Shown piece after piece: positions 33,640-42,651 of a stretch of DNA of 64,000 nucleotides; position 1 is the stretch's first letter; each line of letters opens with the position of its first letter. A program made the position numbers and the translations under genes. The notes beneath the pieces were generated by a model, which worked only from the letters and a program-made list of their open reading frames with translations, was not told where the DNA came from and did not search any database. This stretch comes from CBDUXT01 sp965371245 (GTDB taxonomy: Bacteria > Planctomycetota > Phycisphaerae > UBA1845), in assembly GCA_965371245.1 (NCBI GenBank), contig CBDUXT010000002.1, positions 62,001 through 126,000 of the forward strand. Reading direction: 5' to 3'.

Positions 33640-34176
33640 ATGGAGCGGCGTTATCGGGCCGCTCAAGGTGTGCGGTGGCGAGTCAGACCGCCGTCGATCA
33701 AGGCCGATACAACTAGCGTGTCCATCACCCCGACAACCCTCTTGCCTGACTTGGCGGGCCGTGCGCCCACGCGCGAGCCCTGGACCGCCCGGCTCGTCCA
33801 CTGGGTCGTCCGCGCTCGTTCGCACCGGGTGATCTGTCTGGTCCTGGGAATCTGGTTGTTGAACGGGTTCGACCTGACGTTCACCATCCTGGCCCATGGG
33901 CAGGGCATGCTGGACGAGGCGAATCCCTTGGCCAACCACGTGCTCCAACGCGGCACCACCTTCATCGTGCTGTTCAAAGTCGGGCTCGTCCTGTTCGGTA
34001 GCTGCCCCCTGCTTTGGTTTCGTCGCGCCCGCATCGCGGAACTCGCCGCTCTGTTGATCTTTACCGCGTACGCGCTCCTTGCCGTTCGTTGGTCGGTCTG
34101 CTTCGAACTCTATACGGTCGCCGCCACCAGCGGCATCCAAATGGTCGATATCGAGAACGCCCTAGGCACTCGATAA
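33640..34176 (+). CDS. DUF5658-like membrane protein
   Basis: Up to 178 residues, with three hydrophobic helices at about 64-82, 108-126 and 132-150. The stretch WLLNGFDLTFTILAHGQGMLDEANPLA resembles the DUF5658 signature (N-x-x-D-x-x-x-T...E-x-NP). The function of that family is unknown. The true start is uncertain: the ATG at 33640 gives a long charged leader, while a GTG at 33718 (VSITPTTLL) would give about 152 residues. The gene is 59 bases from the start of moaC on the opposite strand, so the two share a short divergent promoter region. Confidence 0.55.
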   Translation: MERRYRAAQGVRWRVRPPSIKADTTSVSITPTTLLPDLAGRAPTREPWTARLVHWVVRARSHRVICLVLGIWLLNGFDLTFTILAHGQGMLDEANPLANHVLQRGTTFIVLFKVGLVLFGSCPLLWFRRARIAELAALLIFTAYALLAVRWSVCFELYTVAATSGIQMVDIENALGTR

Positions 34177-34351
34177 GATATCGACGCGAGCGCTCCGCTC
34201 CCATCGATCCAGATGTCGCATCCCATACCGCGCCCGCTCGGTCATCATGCACCTCCGAGCCCATTATCAGGGTCTGCTAGTCACGAGAGCAAGATGGGGT
34301 TGGAAAGGACGCTTACTCCAATATCGCCTCCAAGACTCCTCGCGCCGGGGC

Positions 34352-35632
34352 CTAATCCTCGCATAGCGCGGGTCCCGGCGCAAACGGATAGGGCCGCCCG
34401 CTGAAGGCGTCGAGTGCGAACACCACGTCGGTGATGTTGATCTTGCAGTCGGGCGTGCTCGGCTCCAGGTCCGTTCGGGCCTTGGCCGGCGCGTTGGGGC
34501 GGTTGGCGAATCCGTCGAGGATACCGACCGCATCGACGGTCACGTCAACGCGCCCGTCCGGCGGCGGCCAGGTGCCCGAGGTGAGGTCGAAGTTGCCGGC
34601 CACGTCGCCCCATCGACTCGTCGCGCCCATTCGACTCGTCACCGGCGTCGTCAGGTTGTCGATGTCGAACACCTCGATCTCGTACGCGGCATCGGGGATG
34701 ATATGCCGATGGTAGACCTGCACGATGCCCAGCGGGCCCCAGTCCGCGAAGAACGGGTCGCACTGAAGCGTTGCCGACATGAAATCGACCTTACCGGGCA
34801 CCGGCTCGACGGAGCCGCTCCTTTCACTCGTTTCCGTCGGCTCACCCACCCACATGCTGAGGCCGTTATGCACGTCGAACGGCGCCGGCAGAGCCTGGAA
34901 CGTGATACGGACGGCCTGCTGTCGATCGGCGTCGCCGGCGGAAACGCCGAGATAGCGGCCCCGCGGGAAGGCGGCGAAGGGGTCGGGTGTCACGATGATC
35001 CGAACTGGCACCACGCCCTCGGGCCCGATGAACGTCACCTCGTCCTCCGCGATCATGATTGACTCGGGCGGAAGCATCGGCGAGACGGTGAAGGTCCCGT
35101 CGGCATCGGGAGAAACGTCGAGAACGAGCGTGCCCGCATAGACCGACGCCCCTGAGTCGGCCACGGCGCTGTCCAGAGCGACAGACGCGAACCGAAAGTT
35201 GGGGTGCCCGACGTCCACGGCGGCCAAGTCGAATTGTTGAGAGAATACATAATCGGGCCGCGACGAATCGATCATCCCGGGGTCGCAGAGGTTGGGACCG
35301 AAGTACTCACCGCATCGCGAGCCCGGTCCCAGTGATGCGACGCACTCCGCGTCCGTCGTGCAAGGTTGGTACGCGGGCTCCAGGAATCCGCTCACTCCGC
35401 TCGTGTAGCCGGTCGCATCATCGGTATCGCCGAGCGGCTTGAACGCCTGAACTGGTTCACTTGAGTCGGCCTTCCGAGATTGGAGTATGCCCACGCCCTT
35501 CGAATCGGGCGACTTTCGCACTAGGAACTCCCGCCTGCCTGGACCGCTTACCCTTGTCGGCAGTGCGGACTCACACCGACCAGCGGCTCGACACGCCCGT
35601 TTCTGCCTGGATGACATTCTCAGGAACGACAA
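34352..35632 (-). CDS. Surface protein with CKINITDVV tail, 5'-truncated
   Basis: A frame of 426 residues. From about residue 65 onward it resembles planctomycete exported proteins: CTTDAECVASLGPGSRCGEY near the start, a long beta-rich middle, and a terminal DAVGILDGFAN followed by PDCKINITDVVFALDAFSG (a dockerin-like or 'repeat with conserved D/N' tail). The first 64 residues look like non-coding sequence translated by chance: they are Arg-rich, with no signal peptide. Homologous proteins normally have a signal peptide and a long exported N-terminal portion. I infer that the 5' end was lost, so this is probably a remnant that could not be exported. The ammonium transporter gene lies immediately upstream of it on the same strand. 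Confidence 0.55.
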   Translation of the reverse strand: MSFLRMSSRQKRACRAAGRCESALPTRVSGPGRREFLVRKSPDSKGVGILQSRKADSSEPVQAFKPLGDTDDATGYTSGVSGFLEPAYQPCTTDAECVASLGPGSRCGEYFGPNLCDPGMIDSSRPDYVFSQQFDLAAVDVGHPNFRFASVALDSAVADSGASVYAGTLVLDVSPDADGTFTVSPMLPPESIMIAEDEVTFIGPEGVVPVRIIVTPDPFAAFPRGRYLGVSAGDADRQQAVRITFQALPAPFDVHNGLSMWVGEPTETSERSGSVEPVPGKVDFMSATLQCDPFFADWGPLGIVQVYHRHIIPDAAYEIEVFDIDNLTTPVTSRMGATSRWGDVAGNFDLTSGTWPPPDGRVDVTVDAVGILDGFANRPNAPAKARTDLEPSTPDCKINITDVVFALDAFSGRPYPFAPGPALCED

Positions 35633-35688
35633 CCAGCCAGGAAGTAGAAAACCATTGACACGCCGCCAACCCGCCGGCGTGCCGTTGG

Positions 35689-36915
35689 TTACATCTCCCC
35701 ATACGCCGTCTCGCCGTGCAGGCTGAAGTCCACCCCGGCTTCCTGTTCTTTCTTGCTGATACGAACCTGTGTCACGGTATTGATGACCATGAGCATGATG
35801 TAGGTGAAGACGAAGCAGTACGCGCCGACTGCGAGGACGGCGACAAGCTCCTTCATGAAGAACGTTGCGCCCCCCTCTCCGATGAATAGACCATCGGCTC
35901 CCGCGGCGTTGACGGCCTTGCTGGCGAAGAGGCCGAGCATGATGATGCCGATGGTACCGCCGACGCCGTGTACGCCCCAGACGTCGAGCGCGTCATCCCA
36001 CTTCAACTTGTTCTTGAGGGCGACGGCCATATAGCAGACGACACCGGCGACAATGCCTATGATGGCGGCGCTGCCGGGGGTGACAAATCCCGCAGCGGGG
36101 GTGATGGTTGCCAGTCCGGCGACGGCCCCTGTCAGCAGGCCGACGAGCTTTGGCTTCTTCTGCAGGATCCAGTCGAGGATGAGCCAGGTCACGGCGGCGA
36201 ATGATGCGGCCACATCGGTATTCAGGAAAGCGGTTACCGTGATCGAATCGACCTGCAACTGGCTCCCGGCGTTGAAGCCGTACCATCCGAACCAGAGCAA
36301 CCCGGTGCCCAGCGCCACGAGAGGGATGCTGTGCGGGCCGGACTCGGCAAATTGTCGAGGTCCGACGTAGAAAACGGCGGCCAGCGCCGCCATGCCCGCG
36401 GAGGCGTGTACGACGATACCACCGGCAAAATCGAGGCACCCCCAGTTCGCCAGCAGACCGCCGCCCCAGACCATATGCACCAGCGGGAAGTAGACGAAGA
36501 AAAGCCAAAGCGTCAGAAAGATCATATAGGCGGGGAAGCGAACCCGATTGGCAAAGGCGCCGGTGATCAGTGCCGGAGTGATGATGGCGAACATCATCTG
36601 ATAAGCGATGAACAGGAAGAGTGGAATCTGCCCATCCCCAAACGGAGTGTTGAGATCAAGCCCGCTGAGAAAGGCCATGTCGAACCCGCCGATGATCCCG
36701 GGAATCAACTCCTTCTCGCTGAAGCAGAGCGAATAGCCGCAGATGAACCAGAGGACCGTGGTCCAACCCAGGGAAACGAAGCTCTGCGTCATGATGGCGA
36801 GCACGCTCTTCCTGCCCACGAGACCGCCGTAGAAAAACGCCAAGCCCGGCGTCATCAACATGACGAGGCTGGTGGCGACCAACATGAAACCGGTGCTGCC
36901 TGTATCGAAGCTCAT
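35689..36915 (-). CDS. amt: Ammonium transporter
   Basis: A 408-residue, eleven-helix Amt/Mep/Rh channel. The ATG at 36915 has AGGAG eight bases upstream and starts MSFDTGSTGFMLVATSLVML. Typical motifs are MLMTPGLAFFYGGLVGRKSVL, the FAGGIVVHASAGMAALAAV segment carrying a pore histidine, LWFGWYGFNAGSQL, FVTPGSAAIIGIVAGVVCYM, and DDALDVWGVHGVGGTIGI with the second pore histidine. The protein imports ammonium or ammonia across the inner membrane. The PII regulator gene glnB/glnK, often next to amt, is not present in the window. An IS3-family remnant lies upstream. Confidence 0.93.
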   Translation of the reverse strand: MSFDTGSTGFMLVATSLVMLMTPGLAFFYGGLVGRKSVLAIMTQSFVSLGWTTVLWFICGYSLCFSEKELIPGIIGGFDMAFLSGLDLNTPFGDGQIPLFLFIAYQMMFAIITPALITGAFANRVRFPAYMIFLTLWLFFVYFPLVHMVWGGGLLANWGCLDFAGGIVVHASAGMAALAAVFYVGPRQFAESGPHSIPLVALGTGLLWFGWYGFNAGSQLQVDSITVTAFLNTDVAASFAAVTWLILDWILQKKPKLVGLLTGAVAGLATITPAAGFVTPGSAAIIGIVAGVVCYMAVALKNKLKWDDALDVWGVHGVGGTIGIIMLGLFASKAVNAAGADGLFIGEGGATFFMKELVAVLAVGAYCFVFTYIMLMVINTVTQVRISKKEQEAGVDFSLHGETAYGEM

Positions 36916-37137
36916 CGCGTTGCTCCTGCATGGGAGTTCGTGTAACGGCCGTGCCGGCGACTTCCGATTCTCCGCCAAGGGCGCGGGAGCCACGCCCGGA
37001 AGAGCGCCGCCCGACATTCCATCCGGAAACAGGATGGCTGGATGCGAATTCAACCGGCGATCGTAGCGGGCTTGGGTATGGGTATCAAGGGATCCATCCA
37101 ATCACAACATACGGGAATCTTCAGGATTGGCTGGAGC

Positions 37138-37413
37138 GGAATCGCGGCATCATGTCCCAAGAACCCGAACGCGAGAACAGCCGGCTCGAGAAACCGGTCC
37201 TGGACCTGACGCTGGACAATGCGATTGTGAAGAAGGCGCCCAACCCGAACTTGCAAGCCTGATGCGCGGACACAAGACGATCCAGCGTATTCAGGCGGCC
37301 TTGAAGGTGCCGAGTCAACAGCCCAAGCGTGGGCGGATCCGGCTCCTTGGCGGCTCGTGTGTGCGGCCTCAAGCGACATACAAGGACCACGTGTGGGCAT
37401 ACGATTTCGGCTG
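37138..37413 (+). mobile_element. IS3-family insertion sequence remnant
   Basis: Two out-of-frame fragments of an IS3-type transposase. The end of an OrfA-like coding stretch (about 37150-37262) reads EPERENSRLEKPVLDLTLDN, then AIVKKA, the leucine-zipper tail of IS3 OrfA, and stops with TGA at 37260-37262. The next (37264-37413) reads GHKTIQRIQAALKVPSQQPK, then RGRIRLLGGSCVRP and KDHVWAYDFG, matching the start of the DDE portion of OrfB, and stops. No terminal inverted repeats or catalytic DDE residues are left, so it is dead. It marks the 36.9-38.4 kb region as a site of past insertion. Confidence 0.7.
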
Positions 37414-37449
37414 ACTGCAACTGATGTGTGACCGAGAATGCCAAGTTAG

Positions 37450-37566
37450 TCAGTAGAACGAATGATCGTCGCCCGGCGCCGACTGCAAACGAGCCTTCAC
37501 GTGCTCGAAGGCCTTTAGCTCACTTTCATCCGCAGCCGGTTCGCACGAGAAAAAGGTTTCTTTCAT
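37450..37566 (-). CDS. Small ORF, 38 residues, hypothetical
   Basis: A minus-strand ORF starting ATG at 37566 and ending TGA at 37450, with GGAG about eight bases upstream of the ATG. The peptide begins MKETFFSCEPAADESELKAF and ends LQSAPGDDHSFY. It has an amphipathic central helix (ESELKAFEHVKARL) and no hydrophobic span. The frame is open further upstream, so it may alternatively be the end of a longer decayed gene. It sits in decayed DNA beside an IS3 remnant, so expression is uncertain. Confidence 0.35.
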   Translation of the reverse strand: MKETFFSCEPAADESELKAFEHVKARLQSAPGDDHSFY

Positions 37567-38402
37567 GACATTGGCTCCAAGTTCACAACAATCGTCTGAA
37601 CGCCACAACAACCACGGCAGGGCCTCGCTGAAAAGGGGGCGACGATGCGCGTCGGAATAGCATCCCTGCTGATGCCGTGAGGCTTCCCTTATGGCAGAAA
37701 GAACCGGAACGTCTGCGGCCGTTTGTGGGTCATACGTCCACCCCGTCTCGCGGCACGGCCACGGCTTCCGCCGCTTCGCGCCCCCTTGCCTCGATCATGT
37801 CCATGAGTTCCTCCGGCGTGCGTCCACTGTGCCCGCCGTCTCCTCGCGCCGAATGAGATCCTCTGCCCAGCCACGCCATGCGCCGTCCTCGCGGCCGCCG
37901 ACAGAATGGTGAAAGCCCCAGCGACCTTGACCCGTCCATCGCGCGCTCGCCGCGTTCTGGACGCAAGCCCGGAGTTCCTGCGCGACGCCGGCGGTCGGGC
38001 TACGCGCCTTCGAGGGCGGCAAGGAGCGCTGTTCCTGGGGCTCCGACGGACCCTGCGAACGCGCGCCGCGAGAGTTGGGAGGCAAAAGCGAACGATGGGG
38101 CACCAATCTTTCGAGGCCGATGAGCCGGCCTCATGCAGCCTGTCGGCACGCGTGCCACCCGCTTCCAGCCCGTGTATTGCATCGGCTGGACGCCGTTGCC
38201 CCACCGAATGGGGGCGTATGTAAACGTCCTGGAAGCCGCGCGCTCTTGACGCGCTCGACTGTTGTGGGCTAGGCTTATTGATGCATAACGCCCGCCCGAC
38301 AGGGTCGAACGATCGGCCGCCACGATTGATCGGGGGCTCCTGCCAAGACTGATGCCCACTGAGCCCGCCCTCGGAGAACTCGCTTCTGGAGCTTGACTGA
38401 CG
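37567..38402. other. Decayed intergenic region, no supportable gene
   Basis: Several overlapping open frames on both strands exist here, but none combines a ribosome site, consistent codon use and recognisable protein sequence. One minus-strand stretch (about 37735-37830) looks faintly protein-like (PEELMDMIEARGREAAEAV) and is cut by stops. I read the region as degraded coding DNA next to the IS3 remnant. Confidence 0.5.
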
Positions 38403-40142
38403 ATGCGCCACAGCCGACCTGTCCATGTTTGTGTAGCGATGCTCTTGCCGGTCGCATGCGGCGGCTGCATCCATGAGCGCCAAGGGGATTCCAAGCTCGA
38501 CCTTGGCGTGGACCCGTCCGTCGGGGCGCTGGCCGACTCGTCGGCCTACCGCGACACCGTCGGGGCTCTCACCTTCTACGAGGGGCTTCTGCCGCTTCGT
38601 GTCCGAGGCTACGGTCTGGTGATGGGCCTTGGTGGCAAGGGCTCACGCGACTGTCCGCCGCACGTCTACAAGAGACTGGTGCAGAATCTTTACAAGCGAT
38701 ACCGGTTCTCAGGCGAGGCGATCGGTGACGCGACAACGACACCGGAGGAATGGATCCACGACGACGACACCGCGGTGGTCCTGGTCGAGGGCGCGATTCC
38801 TCCCGGGGCCGCCAAGGGTTCTCGGTTCGATCTTCATGTCCGGGCCCTTCCCGGAACACAAACGAAGTCTCTTCGCGGCGGGCGACTCTTTGGTACGGAG
38901 CTCGAGATCTTCCGGTCGGTGTCGCCCAACCTTGCCATCATGGGCAGAATTCTCGCACGCGGCTCCGGACCGTTGTTTCTCAACCCCTTCGCTGGCGAAG
39001 ACTCTGCGACAGTCGAAAACCCGCTCAAGGCCGTGGTGGTTGCCGGCGGGACGGTAGGCGCCGACCGCCGTGTCCGTCTCGTTCTTTTAGAGCCTTCCTA
39101 TCGAGTGGCCAGACGGATCCAGACTCGAATCAACACGCGATTCCCCGGACCCAGGAGAGTAGCCGACGCGACATCGCCCTCGTACGTCCAGATACGGATC
39201 CCCCGAGCCTACCAGGCAGACGTTCCTCATTTTCTGGCACTGCTGCGCGCGCTGTATCGCATGAACGATCCGGTGTTCGAGTCCCAGCGAGCGCGGATGC
39301 TCGCCGCTGAGATCATCGAACCTTCCTCTCCACACGCGCAGATCGCACTTGCCTTTGAGGGGTTGGGACAGGCGGCCCTTCCGGTTCTCGACGGTCTCTA
39401 CACGCACGTAGAGGACTACGTGAGTTTTCACGCCGCGGTCGCCGGGTTGCGCCTGGAGGACCACGTGGCGGCCGACGTGATGACCGCCCACGCGGAGGAC
39501 GCGGGTTGCCCGTTCCGCTATCAGGCGATTCGCGCACTGACCGGCGCCGGCGGGATGGCCGGTGCCGCGATGACGCTTCGCCGTCTTCTGCACGACGACG
39601 ATCCACGGGTACAGGTCGCCGCCTATGAAGGGTTGCTCGAACGCAAAGACCCGGCCGTTGCCTCGGTCCGCATCGGCGGCGACAACTTCATGCTCGACCA
39701 GGTGGCAACGGACCGTCCGGGTTTCGTCTACGTCAAGCGGTCGGGTGCTCGTCGCGTGGCGCTTTTCGGTCGGGGGCTTCGATGTTCCCCGCCCGTTCTC
39801 TACCGCGCGCCGGACGGGAGCCTGACGATCAGCGCGGGCGTCGATGATGACGTGCTTACGGTCGTCCGCTTTGCCGTCTCAAATGGCTCGATGTCCCCGC
39901 CCGTGTCGGTGAAGCCGGCACTGCCCGGGTTTCTCACGTTGCTCGGGAGCGAAGCCGAGGTCGGCTACGATGGCGAGGTCGCCGGGCTTGGCGTGGAGTA
40001 TGGGGCCGTGGCTCGCGCTCTATACAGACTTTGCCGCGACGGATCGATCAACGCGACGTTCATTCTGGAGCAGCCCAACGCCTCGGAGATGTTCGGCCCG
40101 GCGCGCCCGGTGGGGCGTCCCGAGTCGGAGTTTGGAGGTTGA
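38403..40142 (+). CDS. FlgI-like (flagellar P-ring family) lipoprotein with HEAT-like repeats
   Basis: A 579-residue predicted lipoprotein: a short basic start, a hydrophobic stretch and Cys residues in LLPVACGGCIHE. Residues about 55-300 follow the FlgI P-ring pattern: LPLRVRGYGLVMGLGGKGS, a VVLVEGAIPPGAAKGSRFD stretch (FlgI has '...ELPPFARPGSRIDV'), SLRGGRLFGTEL, KAVVVAGGTVGADRRVRL and SYRVARRIQTRIN. Residues about 300-420 are alpha-helical repeat units of HEAT type (HDDDPRVQVAAYEGLLER). The last 150 residues are beta-rich. FlgI normally forms the periplasmic ring of flagella and is not a lipoprotein. No flagellar gene is in this window, so this may be a repurposed P-ring relative, possibly an envelope ring or assembly factor. 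Confidence 0.6.
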   Translation: MRHSRPVHVCVAMLLPVACGGCIHERQGDSKLDLGVDPSVGALADSSAYRDTVGALTFYEGLLPLRVRGYGLVMGLGGKGSRDCPPHVYKRLVQNLYKRYRFSGEAIGDATTTPEEWIHDDDTAVVLVEGAIPPGAAKGSRFDLHVRALPGTQTKSLRGGRLFGTELEIFRSVSPNLAIMGRILARGSGPLFLNPFAGEDSATVENPLKAVVVAGGTVGADRRVRLVLLEPSYRVARRIQTRINTRFPGPRRVADATSPSYVQIRIPRAYQADVPHFLALLRALYRMNDPVFESQRARMLAAEIIEPSSPHAQIALAFEGLGQAALPVLDGLYTHVEDYVSFHAAVAGLRLEDHVAADVMTAHAEDAGCPFRYQAIRALTGAGGMAGAAMTLRRLLHDDDPRVQVAAYEGLLERKDPAVASVRIGGDNFMLDQVATDRPGFVYVKRSGARRVALFGRGLRCSPPVLYRAPDGSLTISAGVDDDVLTVVRFAVSNGSMSPPVSVKPALPGFLTLLGSEAEVGYDGEVAGLGVEYGAVARALYRLCRDGSINATFILEQPNASEMFGPARPVGRPESEFGG

Positions 40143-40233
40143 CGGCGGGATGTTGTGCGTGGCTCAGTCCGGCTTGGCCCCGTGCCGATCATGCGTCAAC
40201 CGCCGGCCACGGCGCATCCGAACGCGCCGAGCG

Positions 40234-40986
40234 TCAGCATCGCCGGACCCAGTCATCCCCGGCATACTTTGCGGTCAACGCGTCCGCGTCGGCGAGTTCC
40301 TCCTCGCTCCAACATCCCGGCTCGAACTGTTCACCGCTGACTTTCGCCAACTGATTCACGAAACACGACCTTACTTTTGCCCACGGGGCGCTGTCGATCC
40401 CCTCGACGCTGGCCGTGGGCTGCTGAGGATAGCGGTTGCCCAGAATCATCGAGCCGTGTTGGAGCACCGCGTCGCGCCGTCTTCTTTGAGCACTTCCGGC
40501 CAGTTTGTCACCGCCCGCCAGAACATCGTATCGATGACGCCGGGCGAAGCAAAAGAATGGCCCGCGGGCCGCGCCGGAACCGTCCGACACGCCGGCCAAG
40601 CCGGTTGAAACACCCATCGAAGCCAGGGCGTCGATGATGGCGGCGTGCGCGAGTTCATAGAGCCTGTTGGGACCGCCCGACAACATGCGATGGTCGGCGG
40701 GGAGCGTAAGGGAGTAGGTCAGCTCGCGGTCGTGGAGAATGGCTCCGCCTCCGGTGAGCCTTCGCACGACCGCGAGCGTGCCGGCCGGCGCGGACAGGGC
40801 TTCGAAGTCGGCGTAGCGCTGGAAGTAGCCAAGCGATACGGTGGGCGGATCCCAACCATACAGACGCAACGTTGGTGGCGACTGCCCGCATCCGACGCGG
40901 CCGAGCAGGCTTTCGTCGCGCGCCATGTTGGTCGGGCCGGGAAGGGCGGGATCGCCGAGAACACGGATGACAGGGGGTTCAGGCAT
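40234..40986 (-). CDS. lipM: Octanoyltransferase/lipoate ligase family protein (LipM-like)
   Basis: A 250-residue protein of the biotin/lipoate A/B ligase fold. Motifs: NMARDESLL, RLYGWDPPTVSLGYFQ, VVRRLTGGGAILHDRELTYS, then FFCFARRHRYDVLAGGDKLA with C146 and K161, and QRRRRDAVLQHGSM. The cysteine at 146 aligns by eye with the catalytic cysteine of Bacillus LipM (octanoyl-ACP:GcvH transferase), while lipoate ligases lack it, so octanoyl transfer to GcvH-type carriers is the better reading. The glycine decarboxylase subunit gene gcvPB lies 195 bases upstream on the same strand with a family B element between. This supports a role in modifying the glycine-cleavage H protein, whose gene is not in the window. 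Confidence 0.75.
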   Translation of the reverse strand: MPEPPVIRVLGDPALPGPTNMARDESLLGRVGCGQSPPTLRLYGWDPPTVSLGYFQRYADFEALSAPAGTLAVVRRLTGGGAILHDRELTYSLTLPADHRMLSGGPNRLYELAHAAIIDALASMGVSTGLAGVSDGSGAARGPFFCFARRHRYDVLAGGDKLAGSAQRRRRDAVLQHGSMILGNRYPQQPTASVEGIDSAPWAKVRSCFVNQLAKVSGEQFEPGCWSEEELADADALTAKYAGDDWVRRC

Positions 40987-41055
40987 GGCGAGGATGCATG
41001 ACCGGTTCCATCAATGAGCGACGCGGGCTTGTTGGTCGAGCCGTCGCGCCGCGAC

Positions 41056-41129
41056 GGGTGGCATGCTCACGCTTGCGTGAGCATGATCTGTCGTACGCCC
41101 ATGGCCATGCAAGCGTGAGCATGCCACCC
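41056..41129. repeat. Bipartite hairpin element, family B (perfect arms)
   Basis: A 74-base element. Its 21-base terminal arms, beginning GGGTGGCATGCTCACG, are perfect inverted repeats (41056-41076 and 41109-41129). The left arm runs into the palindrome ATGCTCACGC-TT-GCGTGAGCAT. It lies 52 bases beyond the gcvPB stop (minus strand) and before the lipM start. Confidence 0.75.
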
Positions 41130-41181
41130 TGATTAGGAAAAGAAACACGTCCCCATCTGTCAAACCACGCTTGATGGAGCA

Positions 41182-42651
41182 CTAGCCCGTCGGCCACCGG
41201 ACAAACGGCTTGCGGCTTGCGGCTACTTCGTCAAGTCGTTTCACAGGAGCCCGGTGCGGCGCGCCGGTGACTTGGGCCGGGTCCTTTTCGATTTCGTCGG
41301 CGATCTCCAACATGGCATCCACGAAGTGATCGAGGGTTTGGAGCGACTCGGTCTCGGTCGGCTCGATCATCAGGCAGTGCTGGATGGGCCAACTCATGGT
41401 CGGCGGATGAATGCCGTGATCGATGAGTCGTTTGGCGATGTCGTTTTCGGTGACGGCGCTACCTGGGAACCTGGGAATGGTCACGAATTCGTGTGCATAG
41501 GGCGGCGGGAAAGGCATCTCGTATCGGTCTTTCAGCTTGGCGGCCACGTAGTTGGCCGCCAGCACCGCTTTTTCCGCGACATCGCGCAGCCCTTCGCACC
41601 CCAGCCCGCGAATGTAGGTGTAGGCCCTGACGAGGACACCGATCTGCCCGTAGAAGGACCGGACCCGCCCGATGCTGTTGGGTCGGTCGTCGTCCCAGCC
41701 GAACGTGCCGTCCGCCCGCTTGACCACCTGCGGGACGGGGAGGAACTTTCTGAGGTGCTCGGCCACGGCCACCGGTCCGGCGCCGGGTCCGCCGCCGCCG
41801 TGCGGCGTGCTGAACGTCTTGTGCGTGTTGTAGTGCATGCAGTCCACGCCGAACAGCCCGGGGCGCGTCTTGCCGAGCACGGCGTTCATGTTGGCCCCGT
41901 CAAGGTAGAGCTGGGCGCCCTTGGCATGGACGATGTCTGCGATGTCCATGATCTGCTCGTCGAAGACGCCGACGGTGTTGGGGTTGGTGATCATCAGGGC
42001 CGCGGTGTTGTCGTCCACCTTGGCACGAAGATCGGCGAGATCGACGCGCCCGTCTTCTCGGGACCGAACCGAAACCGCCTTTTTCCCGCAGGCCGCGCAG
42101 GTGGCGGGGTTTGTCCCGTGGGCGGTGTCCGGGGCCAACACCGTGGTGCGGCGCTCGCCGCGACTGAGATGATAGGCGTTGATCATCATCAACCCGGTCA
42201 TCTCGCCGTGGGCCCCGGCGGCCGGCTGAAGCGTCACCTCCGCCAGGCCGGCGATTTCCGCCAGGTCGATCCGAAGGCGGTACAACAGCTCGAGCATGCC
42301 CTGGACGTCGGCTTCGACCTGATACGGATGTAGACAGGCGAAGCCGGGCATGGCGGCCACACGCTCGTTGACGCGCGGGTTATACTTCATCGTGCAACTG
42401 CCCAGCGGATAGAAGTTTCCGTCGATGCTGAAGCAGCGGTGGGCCAAGCGCTTGTAGTGTCGCACGACGTCTAGTTCGCCGATCTCGGGCAGCGCCGGCG
42501 GCTCTTTTGCAAGAAGAGCGCCCGGCACCGTTTCCGTCCGATCCGCCGCCGGAACATCACTGATCGACAACGACACGGCGCACATCCCCGGCGACCCAAT
42601 CTCGAAGAGAACGGGGTGGTCTCCTTGTTGAGTCTTGGGTTCTGGCGTCAT
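41182..42651 (-). CDS. gcvPB: Glycine dehydrogenase (decarboxylating) subunit 2
   Basis: A 489-residue PLP subunit of the split glycine decarboxylase (P protein) found in many bacteria. It works with GcvPA, GcvH and GcvT to break glycine into CO2, ammonia and methylene-tetrahydrofolate. The ATG at 42651 overlaps the upstream stop by ATGA, indicating translational coupling. Motifs include FYPLGSCTMKYNPRVNE near the start, LQPAAGAHGEMTGL, HGTNPATCAACG, ITNPNTVGVFDEQI and the PLP-lysine segment NTHKTFSTPHGGGGPG. The C-terminal SWPIQHCLMIEPTETES motif is also typical. It is encoded after gcvPA with a zinc-ribbon gene between them. Confidence 0.92.
   Translation of the reverse strand: MTPEPKTQQGDHPVLFEIGSPGMCAVSLSISDVPAADRTETVPGALLAKEPPALPEIGELDVVRHYKRLAHRCFSIDGNFYPLGSCTMKYNPRVNERVAAMPGFACLHPYQVEADVQGMLELLYRLRIDLAEIAGLAEVTLQPAAGAHGEMTGLMMINAYHLSRGERRTTVLAPDTAHGTNPATCAACGKKAVSVRSREDGRVDLADLRAKVDDNTAALMITNPNTVGVFDEQIMDIADIVHAKGAQLYLDGANMNAVLGKTRPGLFGVDCMHYNTHKTFSTPHGGGGPGAGPVAVAEHLRKFLPVPQVVKRADGTFGWDDDRPNSIGRVRSFYGQIGVLVRAYTYIRGLGCEGLRDVAEKAVLAANYVAAKLKDRYEMPFPPPYAHEFVTIPRFPGSAVTENDIAKRLIDHGIHPPTMSWPIQHCLMIEPTETESLQTLDHFVDAMLEIADEIEKDPAQVTGAPHRAPVKRLDEVAASRKPFVRWPTG

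Noticed and set aside
37689..38483. Long minus-strand open frame upstream of the FlgI-like gene
   Set aside because: Arg-rich and low in pattern, it overlaps the FlgI-like gene start, and no homologue-like motif was seen.
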